DNA of 64,000 nucleotides from Sphingomonadales bacterium (GTDB lineage Bacteria > Pseudomonadota > Alphaproteobacteria > Sphingomonadales > Sphingomonadaceae): NCBI GenBank assembly GCA_016704425.1, contig JADJAC010000011.1, forward strand, positions 806,001 to 870,000, read 5' to 3'. Below the pieces are notes generated by a model, which was given only the letters and a program-made list of their open reading frames with translations, did no database searches and was not told the origin of the DNA. The position numbers and the translations under genes were made by a program. Shown here one piece after another: positions 9,327-16,410 of this stretch; within the stretch, counting starts at the first letter, position 1; every line of letters starts with the position of its first letter.

Positions 9327-10186
9327 TGCCGAGCACCATTCTGCTCAAACGGTCGTCGACCGCCTCCATCGTCCCTGCCGCTGCATCCCTGCAGGCGGGC
9401 GAACTGGCGGTCAATCTGGCTGACCAGAAACTCTATTCGAAGACTACGGGCGGCACCGTCGTGCAGGTGGGCTTTGGCAATCTGACTTCGGCGATGGTGA
9501 CGACCGCGCTCGGCTTCACGCCCTACAATTCGACCAACCCCAGCGGCTACATCACGGCCAGTGGGTCGATCACGGGCTCGTCAGGATCCTGCACCGGCAA
9601 TGCAGCGACAGCGACCAGGTGGGCCACCGGGCGCACCATTGCGCTGACCGGCGATGTAAGCGGCACTAGCGCAGCATTTGACGGCTCGGCGGCCCTGTCA
9701 TTTGCCACCACGCTGGCGAATAGCGGCGTGACGGCCGGGACCTATCTCAAGGTCACGGTTGATGCCAAAGGGCGGGTCACCGCGGGCTCATCGATGACCT
9801 CCGGCGATGTCACTAGCGCTCTTGGCTATACGCCCGCCAACAAGGCCGGCGACAGCTTCACCGGCAACATCTCTGTGTCAGGATCGGTCACCGCAACCGG
9901 CGACATTACGGCCTACTCCGATGCGCGGCTAAAGGCGGACGTCGAGACGATCACTGGCGCGCTGGACCGGGTCCGGAAACTGCGTGGGGTGACCTTTAGT
10001 CGGCGCGAGACAGGCAATCGCGGCGTTGGTCTCATCGCCCAGGAGCTGGCACCCATTGTGCCCGAAGCGGTCATGACCCATGAGGATGGCCTGCTTTCTG
10101 TCGCCTATGGCAATCTCGTCGGGGTACTGATCGAGGCCGTGAAGGACCTGGCCGACAAGGTCGAGCGCCTCGAGGCCCAACCATGA
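9326..10186 (+). CDS. phage tail fibre/spike with C-terminal S74 intramolecular chaperone
   Basis: The 286-residue protein starts at a TGATG overlap. It repeats the fibre cassettes of its neighbour (residues about 110-160: LTGDVSGTSAAFDGSA, ANSGVTAGTYLKVTVDAKGR). It ends in a peptidase S74 region (about 200-286), with YSDARLKADVETITGALDRV and the following GVGLIAQELAPIVPEAV and SVAYGNLVGVLIEAVKDL helices. S74 domains fold the trimer and then cut themselves off at a Ser just before SDARLK. The serine (here in AYSDARLK) is present, so autoprocessing is likely. Confidence 0.85.
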   Translation: MPSTILLKRSSTASIVPAAASLQAGELAVNLADQKLYSKTTGGTVVQVGFGNLTSAMVTTALGFTPYNSTNPSGYITASGSITGSSGSCTGNAATATRWATGRTIALTGDVSGTSAAFDGSAALSFATTLANSGVTAGTYLKVTVDAKGRVTAGSSMTSGDVTSALGYTPANKAGDSFTGNISVSGSVTATGDITAYSDARLKADVETITGALDRVRKLRGVTFSRRETGNRGVGLIAQELAPIVPEAVMTHEDGLLSVAYGNLVGVLIEAVKDLADKVERLEAQP

Positions 10187-11574
10187 CCCTGCAGAGTTCG
10201 GGGCCGATCTCGCTTGGCAATGTCGCGGTGGAACTCGGCCGCACATCGACCACCACGACTTCGCTCGGCGAAGCGGCCGTGCGGACACTGGCTGGTGTAG
10301 CATCTGGACCGATCTCGCTCTCCAACCTTTACGGGAAGTCGAACGAGAGCTTCTGGCATGTGACCTTTGGCTCGACCGTGGTCAGTTTCCTGATCCTGGG
10401 CACTGACAGCAGTGGCAACATCTACGCCAGCGCCACGAGCGCGGTGTTCAAATGGAACCGGGACGGCGCGCTTATCTGGGCTCGTAACGTCTCTGGGCCA
10501 TTCATCAACGGCGGCTGGATCGATGCCGCCGGCAATGTCTACCTCGCTGGCGCCTACTACTCGAGCAACTACTTTGGCTGGCTGGCCAAGCTCGACACCT
10601 CAGGAACCCTCCAATGGCAGCGCAGCCTCAACGGCTCGGGCCAGGAACTCTGGTACAATGCGGCGGTCGATGCATCGGGCAACGTCTATGTGGCGGGCTA
10701 CTCGACCTCGAGCGGCGGTTCTGGAAACGCCGATGCGCTGATCGCCAAGTACAACAGCGTCGGCACCTTGCAGTGGCAGCGCTCAATCGGCGGCTCCGGC
10801 AACGAATATGCCAGCCAGATGGCGCTGAGCCCGGACGGCAGCCTGCTGGTCCTCTCGGGCAACACCTCTACCTCAACAGCCGGCAACATCGACGCCCTGA
10901 TCACCGTCCTTAATACGGCGACCCCGTCTGTCAGCTGGCAGCGCTCGATCGGGAGCACGGGCTACGATTACGGCTATGGCGTTGCGGTCGACGGCAGCAA
11001 CAACATCTACTGGCTGGCCGGTATCAACGGCACACTCAGTCTGCTCAAGATCAGTTCGGGCGCTGTGATCCAATGGCAGAAGTCTCTGCCGTCCAGCTTC
11101 GGCAGTGGTTCGGTGAACCTGGGTCCTGACGGCAGCTTGCGAGTTTTTGCGCCGATCTTTGCCGGCGCAGACATTTATCAGTTTTCGGTCGACGGCACCC
11201 TGCTGCTGTCCCGCTCCATCAGTCTCGACACGAGCAATGGCGCGAACTCATTCAGCCTGACCGGTCTGGCGGTCAGCACTACGGCCATGGTGTTCTCGAT
11301 CTACACGATGATGGACTTCTCGCCCTACGGTTACATGGATCTGTGCGGCGCCATCTTCAAAGTGCCCACAGACGGCTCAAAGACCGGCACATGGTCTGTG
11401 GCCGGTGCCTCGACCCAGGGCGTAACCTATAGCGCCTCATCTCCAAGCATCGGCACCACCTTCTGGTCGCTGACCTTCCGCAGTTTCTCGCTGCTTAGCC
11501 GCACGCTGACCTCGGGCACACCGTCCTACAGCTTTGCGGCGGGTTCCTACACCAACACCACGACTGGGATCTGA
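10183..11574 (+). CDS. phage tail protein with beta-propeller-like repeats
   Basis: This 463-residue product begins with a short phage fibre-type N-terminus (SSGPISLGNVAVELGR...GPISLSNLYGKS). It is followed by at least four blade-like repeats of roughly 45-60 residues (patterns such as DASGNVYVAG, SLNGSGQELW, SIGGSGNEYAS, SIGSTGYDYGYG, DGSNNIYWLAG). These resemble SBBP/NHL-type beta-propeller repeats, in a receptor-binding position at the end of the fibre operon. The overlap with the previous gene is ATGA. It is probably a host-recognition head. No enzyme motif is seen. Confidence 0.65.
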   Translation: MTLQSSGPISLGNVAVELGRTSTTTTSLGEAAVRTLAGVASGPISLSNLYGKSNESFWHVTFGSTVVSFLILGTDSSGNIYASATSAVFKWNRDGALIWARNVSGPFINGGWIDAAGNVYLAGAYYSSNYFGWLAKLDTSGTLQWQRSLNGSGQELWYNAAVDASGNVYVAGYSTSSGGSGNADALIAKYNSVGTLQWQRSIGGSGNEYASQMALSPDGSLLVLSGNTSTSTAGNIDALITVLNTATPSVSWQRSIGSTGYDYGYGVAVDGSNNIYWLAGINGTLSLLKISSGAVIQWQKSLPSSFGSGSVNLGPDGSLRVFAPIFAGADIYQFSVDGTLLLSRSISLDTSNGANSFSLTGLAVSTTAMVFSIYTMMDFSPYGYMDLCGAIFKVPTDGSKTGTWSVAGASTQGVTYSASSPSIGTTFWSLTFRSFSLLSRTLTSGTPSYSFAAGSYTNTTTGI

Positions 11575-11577
11575 CCC

Positions 11578-12258
11578 ATGATCATTTCGCATGACCGCCA
11601 GACGCTGTTCATTGGCGTGCCGAAGAACGGGTCGCAGACGGCTCGATCTGTCCTTGGCCAGATCGGGGTTGATCTGGTTGGCGAGATGGGACGCCACCCC
11701 ACATTGCCGGAAGCGATCAGGTTGGCTGAGGAGCAGTTCCCTGGGACGAGGATCTCACCAACGGCTATCTATGCCTTCTGGCGGGATCCGGTTGAGAGGT
11801 TTTGCTCGGCGGTCGAGTTCCATAAGCGCTGCCTGCCGAATTCGTTGATGCAGCTATTCCCCGATCGGCTCATTGGCATCGAGCCGCATCCGCGATGGTT
11901 CGAGACCGACCCAGGGGCGGTGGCTGCTGACCTTCGTGCCGTCATCGATGCCGTCGCACCGGTTGAAATCCTCGCGGCGTTGCCGCCACCGCCGATTCCC
12001 GGTGTTTCCCTCCAGCCGCGGGGTGGCAATCTCAGTTTTTATCGGCCGCAGTCGGAATGGTTGGGTGGAACTGCCGTTACCATTCTGCCGTTTGCCGAAT
12101 ACGAGGCCGGGTTGCGACAGCTTGTCGATCAGTTTGGCGGAGATGGGGCTTCGGTGGAGATCCCCCAGATCAATGCAGCGGCGGGCTTATTGCCCGTGCT
12201 GAGCATCTCGGAGGCCGAATTGGTTCGGGCCTACTACCGGGAAGATTTGCCGCTATAG
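11578..12258 (+). CDS. sulfotransferase-family protein encoded by the prophage
   Basis: The 226-residue protein carries the two PAPS-binding elements of the sulfotransferase fold. One is the N-terminal loop TLFIGVPKNGSQTARSVLG (about residues 9-27). The other is the 3'-phosphate loop FWRDPVERFCSAVEFHKRC (about 63-81). These are the hallmarks of the Golgi-type sulfotransferase family 2 group. It lies three bases after the tail protein and before a small phage gene, so it is prophage cargo. It may modify host or phage glycans. The acceptor is unknown, and the protein is shorter than many relatives. Confidence 0.7.
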   Translation: MIISHDRQTLFIGVPKNGSQTARSVLGQIGVDLVGEMGRHPTLPEAIRLAEEQFPGTRISPTAIYAFWRDPVERFCSAVEFHKRCLPNSLMQLFPDRLIGIEPHPRWFETDPGAVAADLRAVIDAVAPVEILAALPPPPIPGVSLQPRGGNLSFYRPQSEWLGGTAVTILPFAEYEAGLRQLVDQFGGDGASVEIPQINAAAGLLPVLSISEAELVRAYYREDLPL

Positions 12259-12265
12259 TTGCCCA

Positions 12266-12637
12266 ATGAACGCCGCCGACGAAAAGCGCATTGCCGCCAT
12301 GATGGCCAAAACGCTCGCGATGATGTGCGTCCGCAACACCGGCCTCGAAACCCTCCATGCGGGCATAGTCCCAGTCACCCATGTCGGGGACTATTCCGAT
12401 GTTCGAGTCATTGATGGCGATGGGCGCGAGATTGCATGGAATGATGCCTCCCACCTCGACGACGATCAGATGCGTGACCTGATGCGCGAGATCGTGAACC
12501 GGCTTTACACCTTCCATGTTTCCATCGACGATCCCGATTTCCGCGAGAGGGTCGATCGCTGGGCTAGGATTGCAGAAGGGTGGGATGAGCCGGACGAAGA
12601 TATCGGATTCTTTCGGAAACTGGCTGAGGAAGAATAG
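12266..12637 (+). CDS. phage hypothetical protein
   Basis: This 123-residue acidic, helix-rich protein starts 8 bases after the sulfotransferase-like gene. It contains a pattern of conserved acidic positions (DADGREIAW-like turn at about 45-60, HLDDDQMRDLM at about 63-73). No signal peptide or membrane segment is seen. It is the last gene of the phage block. A convergent copper gene begins 95 bases later. Confidence 0.55.
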   Translation: MNAADEKRIAAMMAKTLAMMCVRNTGLETLHAGIVPVTHVGDYSDVRVIDGDGREIAWNDASHLDDDQMRDLMREIVNRLYTFHVSIDDPDFRERVDRWARIAEGWDEPDEDIGFFRKLAEEE

Positions 12638-12732
12638 CCACCGCGCACGTCCACCGTCGTGATGTTTATCCGGTATTCGACCATGCCCCATTATGGATCT
12701 GATCAGAGTCCGCCTGCGTCTGCGATCAATCA

Positions 12733-13749
12733 TCAGAACCAGGAGCGAACGCCAATCAGGAATCGCCATCCTCCTGCGCCCTCATCCCGGGAACGCCGAA
12801 AATCCGCAGTGCCGCCTAAAGCTCGTTCATACTCGACGCCGACGTAGGGAGCGAGCTCGGGCACGAACTGATAGCGCAGGCGAAGACCAAGTTCGGCGGT
12901 GGAAAGACCAGAGCCTATCCCGAGTTCGGTCACATCCTGCGCAGCAAAGTTGAGTTCGGCTCGGGGCTGGAGGACGAGCCTCCGGGTTAGGCGCTGATCA
13001 TATTCTGCTTCGATCCGCGCGGTGACATCGCCCTTGTTTGACACAAACAGCGCACCGTCGATTTCGAACCAGTAAGGCGCCAAACCCTTCACGCCCAAAA
13101 CAGCATAGGTGCGGTCCGGACCGGTACCGAAGTCCTGCCGGAGGCCCGCCTGGAGATTCCACCACGGATCAAGCGCGCGGTTCCAGAGTGCCTGGACCTC
13201 GACGTGTTCCGGGTTCTCGCCGAAGCGGCTTTCACCCTCGGTTTTGACCCAGATCCGATTGATATCACCGCCGTACCAGCCCTCAGCCTTCCAGGCGAAA
13301 CCGTCTTTGCCCTCGCCGATGGTTGCTTCCAGCTGATCGATCAGGATCATGCCGCTTTTGATGTCGCCATGTTCCTTGCGGACGATATTGCGCGCCGGAG
13401 CCATTGCCGAAACGCCGAAAACGTCATCCGCAGCGTGAGCGGGGCCAACCAATGCTGCCGCGGAAGGGCCTTTGACTGGCGGATCGGGAATGCCGGGTTC
13501 ATGCCCGACATGCGCCTGGTGCGCATCTATCGGCGCGGATGAGGGCATCTGGTGGCCGGCGTGCGGATCTTTTGGCTCCGAAGCCTTCGGCGGCATGGCG
13601 TGCCCGGCATGGGGACCAGCCGATGGCTCATCCGTCTGATGCTGCGCGTGCGGATCGGTCGGGGCCTGCTGCTCAGTGGCGTCATGAACATGCTGCGCCA
13701 GAGCAGGCGTTGCGATCGTGACAAGGACGATGCCCAAAAGAGACTTCAT
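12733..13749 (-). CDS. copB: copper resistance protein B (outer membrane)
   Basis: The 338-residue CopB-family protein has a signal peptide (MKSLLGIVLVTIATPALA) and a long periplasmic linker rich in His, Met, Pro and Gln (HAQHQTDEPSAGPHAGHAMP and similar, about 20-90) that would bind copper. A beta-barrel part (about 130-338) ends in the terminal aromatic signature (...IGVRSWF). It overlaps copA by 4 bases (ATGA), as in the usual copAB operon. The family sequesters or moves copper at the outer membrane. Confidence 0.9.
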   Translation of the reverse strand: MKSLLGIVLVTIATPALAQHVHDATEQQAPTDPHAQHQTDEPSAGPHAGHAMPPKASEPKDPHAGHQMPSSAPIDAHQAHVGHEPGIPDPPVKGPSAAALVGPAHAADDVFGVSAMAPARNIVRKEHGDIKSGMILIDQLEATIGEGKDGFAWKAEGWYGGDINRIWVKTEGESRFGENPEHVEVQALWNRALDPWWNLQAGLRQDFGTGPDRTYAVLGVKGLAPYWFEIDGALFVSNKGDVTARIEAEYDQRLTRRLVLQPRAELNFAAQDVTELGIGSGLSTAELGLRLRYQFVPELAPYVGVEYERALGGTADFRRSRDEGAGGWRFLIGVRSWF

Positions 13750-15536
13750 GCCGCTTCTCCCTCGAGCGGACGGACGGTGACGACACGGAACATCCCCGCG
13801 TGCATGTGGAGCAGCAGATGGCAGTGAAACGCCCAGTCACCGGGCGCATCCGCCGTCAGGTCGAAGCTGACCTTGCCGCCTGGCAGGACATTGACAGTGT
13901 GTTTGCGCGGATAACTGCCGGTATGGCCGTTCACCACCTCGAAGAAATGGCCGTGCAGATGGATGGGGTGAGTCATCATCGTATCGTTGATGAGCACCAC
14001 ACGCGCGCGTTCGTTGCGTTCGAAACGGATCGGCTCGACGCCTTCGCTGAACTTTTCGCCGTCGAACGACCACATGAAGCGCTCCATGTTGCCGGTAAGG
14101 TGAACCTCGATCGTGCGCTGCGGCGGGCGCGTGTCTGGATTGGGCGTGAGCGACATCAGGTCTCGGTAGGTCAGCACCTTGTGGCCGACGTCTTCCAGCC
14201 CGACGCCCGGGTCACCGGTGCGGTCGACCGGAGACATGGCGATGGCGTCCACGCCGACGCCGACCTTGACGCTGTCGGGCACCTTCGATTTGTCGCGCAT
14301 GTTCATGCCGCCCATCGAATGGGAACTGCCGTGATCTGCTGCTGCCGCGCTGGCCCCGGCGGCCATGGCGCCATGGTCCATTCCCGCCATTGAACCATGG
14401 TCCATGCCGCCCATGCCCATATCCTTCATGGTGAGCGTGGGGCGCGGGCGAAGCGGTGGAACGGGTGCTTCCATGCCCAAGCGCGGCGCGAACGTGGCGC
14501 GCGCCATGCCGGAACGGTCGATCGATTCCGCAACGAGCGTGAACGCTTTGTCCTCGGCTGGCTGGATAATGACGTCATAGGTCTCGGCATTGCCGATCTG
14601 GAACTCGTCCACCGTCACGGGCCGGACATTCAGTCCGTCGGCGCTGACCACTGTCATCGGCAGGCCGGGAATGCGGATGTTGAAGATCGTCATGGTCGCC
14701 GCGTTAATGAAGCGCAGCCGCACCCGCTCGCCGGGCCGGAACAGACCAGTCCAGTTCTCCCGCGGTCCGTGGCCGTTGACGAGATAGGTGTAGGTGGCAG
14801 CCGTCACATCGGCGATGTCGGTCGGGTCCATTCGCATCCGGCCCCACATGGCCCTGTCGGAGGCCGTCATTTTCTCCTCCGGCCCGCCCTCGATCATGCC
14901 CAGCAGGGTCTGCTTCTGGCGATTGAAGTAGCCGCCCTCCGCCTTGAGCTTGGTGACGAGGTGGTGCGGATGGAGGAATGTCCAGTCACTGAGCACGATG
15001 ACATGCTCTCGGTCATAGGCAACCGGATCGGGCTCAGCCGGATCGATAACGATCGGCCCATAATGCCCCTGCTGCTCCTGCAGCCCTGAGTGGCTGTGGT
15101 ACCAGTAGGTGCCACTCTGGACGATCGGAAATTCATAGGTGAACGTGGTGCGCGGCTTGATGCCGGGGAAGCTCACACCAGGAACTCCGTCCATCTGAAA
15201 CGGGACGATCAGCCCGTGCCAGTGGATCGAGCTGTCCTCATCCAGCGTGTTTTCAACGTGGAGGCGGACATTTTGCCCTTCGCGCAGCCGGATAAGCGGT
15301 GCGGGCAGGACGCCGTTCATGGTGACGGCATGACCGGTGCGCCCGCCAACCGTGAAGGTGCTGTTGGCGATCCTGAGGTGAATATCGTCGCCGGCGAGCG
15401 TGGGGGAGCTGGGTGCGAGGCCCGCCGAACCGGTTTGCGCCCAGGCGGGAAAAAGCCCGCTCATGCCGAAGCCGACAAGGCCCGCAGCGCCGGCGCGCAG
15501 GAACGAGCGGCGTTCTATAAGTGCTGTCATATCCAT
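13746..15536 (-). CDS. copA: periplasmic multicopper oxidase CopA
   Basis: This multicopper oxidase has a twin-arginine signal (ERRSFLRAG followed by a hydrophobic stretch), so it is exported folded. Copper-ligand motifs are all present: SIHWHGLIVP and YWYHSHSG in the first cupredoxin domain, and HPIHLHGHFFEV plus HCHLLLHMHAGM at the C-terminus. A Met-rich insert (MKDMGMGGMDHGSMAGMDHG) matches the CopA subfamily. The start at 15536 (MDMTALIERRSFLR) is chosen because it gives the signal peptide at the very N-terminus. The frame stays open upstream but that extension has no family resemblance. The product is about 596 residues and probably oxidises Cu(I) and phenolics. Confidence 0.93.
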   Translation of the reverse strand: MDMTALIERRSFLRAGAAGLVGFGMSGLFPAWAQTGSAGLAPSSPTLAGDDIHLRIANSTFTVGGRTGHAVTMNGVLPAPLIRLREGQNVRLHVENTLDEDSSIHWHGLIVPFQMDGVPGVSFPGIKPRTTFTYEFPIVQSGTYWYHSHSGLQEQQGHYGPIVIDPAEPDPVAYDREHVIVLSDWTFLHPHHLVTKLKAEGGYFNRQKQTLLGMIEGGPEEKMTASDRAMWGRMRMDPTDIADVTAATYTYLVNGHGPRENWTGLFRPGERVRLRFINAATMTIFNIRIPGLPMTVVSADGLNVRPVTVDEFQIGNAETYDVIIQPAEDKAFTLVAESIDRSGMARATFAPRLGMEAPVPPLRPRPTLTMKDMGMGGMDHGSMAGMDHGAMAAGASAAAADHGSSHSMGGMNMRDKSKVPDSVKVGVGVDAIAMSPVDRTGDPGVGLEDVGHKVLTYRDLMSLTPNPDTRPPQRTIEVHLTGNMERFMWSFDGEKFSEGVEPIRFERNERARVVLINDTMMTHPIHLHGHFFEVVNGHTGSYPRKHTVNVLPGGKVSFDLTADAPGDWAFHCHLLLHMHAGMFRVVTVRPLEGEAA

Positions 15537-15625
15537 ATGTCCCGGGGTTTTCCTGTCTGGAAGAAACCCAAAAAAATAAACTGGAATCCGGGCGGACAGC
15601 GAGATGCCATCCGCCCGGTTGGTTC

Positions 15626-15862
15626 CTAATGGTTGTGCTGCGAATGCTCTGCCGGAGCCGCATCGTGCTGCTTGTTCTCGCAGCACTCCATCTTTTTCCC
15701 GTTGGCCTGCGTATCGCCGCCCGTCTTGTCCTTGCAGCAACAGCATCCCTTGCCCCTCTGCTCGGTCTGAGGAGCATTGTGGCCGGCATGGTCAGGCGTT
15801 GTGGGCTGCGCTGCCACAGGTGCTGCAGCCGCCATTGCGACTGCGCTCAAAAGTGTGATCAT
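15626..15862 (-). CDS. small exported Cys/His-rich metal-binding peptide
   Basis: The 78-residue protein has a signal peptide (MITLLSAVAMAAAAPVAAQ) and a mature part with a KGCCCCKD cluster, a MECCENK pair and a His-rich tail (EHSQHNH). The lone Cys cluster and His tail point to copper (or zinc) chelation in the periplasm. It lies between copA and the exported His-rich protein in the same direction. No named family is recognised. Confidence 0.75.
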   Translation of the reverse strand: MITLLSAVAMAAAAPVAAQPTTPDHAGHNAPQTEQRGKGCCCCKDKTGGDTQANGKKMECCENKQHDAAPAEHSQHNH

Positions 15863-15892
15863 CGTTCATTCTCCAGAAGATTTGAAAAGCTT

Positions 15893-16333
15893 TCAAATTT
15901 CCGGAAACAGACGTGGAGGCGGGCTAGTGGCCTCTGGCGCTATCCCGTTCAAACGAGGGGATGGCTGAGGCGACAGGGCAGATCGAACCGGATTTGTCTC
16001 CACTGCCAGCTGAGGCGCCACTGGCTCAACCACCGCGCAGGCCATCGCGCAGTCTTGCGTGCCGCTGTGATGCTTGTCGGGTGCCGTCTCGTGATGGCCG
16101 GTGCAATCATCCATGGCCATCGGTGTGGCAGTGGCCGCATGAGCAGCCGTCGTCCGGTCCGCCATCGAGACGGGCATGACGGACAAGGCCAGGATAACGA
16201 GCAGAGCAAGGATCAATCGCACCGCCCGCCCGCTCTCCTCGTGGAGGGCAGATTTGTTTAGCCGGACGTTGATTGGTCTCAGGTTCACTCTGGTTCGTAT
16301 CCTTCGAGTCGTCGCTACTATCGCACTTGACAC
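15893..16333 (-). CDS. exported His-rich protein, CopL/DUF2946-like, start uncertain
   Basis: Residues about 38-65 are a signal-peptide-like hydrophobic stretch (VRLILALLVILALSVMPVSM), followed by a His/Cys region (MDDCTGHHETAPDKHHSGTQDC, then AMACAV). Small exported proteins of this look lie in copper islands and are called CopL or DUF2946-like. The longest frame starts at 16333, inside the palindrome and far before the signal peptide. A GTG at 16222 (just before RLILALL) would put the signal at the N-terminus and is more likely. Confidence 0.6.
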   Translation of the reverse strand: MSSAIVATTRRIRTRVNLRPINVRLNKSALHEESGRAVRLILALLVILALSVMPVSMADRTTAAHAATATPMAMDDCTGHHETAPDKHHSGTQDCAMACAVVEPVAPQLAVETNPVRSALSPQPSPRLNGIAPEATSPPPRLFPEI

Positions 16334-16376
16334 TATGTCAGGGTCAAGTGCTTATTGACTCTGACATAGTGTCAAG
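16326..16376. promoter_or_regulatory. perfect 16-bp inverted repeat between copper arms, candidate MerR-type operator/promoter
   Basis: The arm at 16326-16341 (CTTGACACTATGTCAG) is the exact reverse complement of 16361-16376 (CTGACATAGTGTCAAG), with 19 bases between. Two -35-like hexamers lie inside: TTGACA at 16327 and TTGACT at 16355. Each sits in a local TTGAC...GTCAA dyad. This is the kind of element MerR regulators act on, and a MerR gene lies downstream of the ATPase. It may serve the + strand ATPase and the - strand gene together. Confidence 0.65.
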
Positions 16377-16410
16377 GTGCACCATGGATCTCCAATGGAA
16401 GGAGACCGTG

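Noticed and set aside
1..12637. Gene transfer agent rather than prophage
   Set aside because: Collagen-like and multiple variable fibres, an S74 fibre, a sulfotransferase and holin-type genes fit a prophage better; capsid genes that could decide are outside the window.
13800..15089. Two long + strand frames opposite copA
   Set aside because: They lie opposite the copper-ligand motifs of CopA; His-rich composition is the mirror of the real gene.
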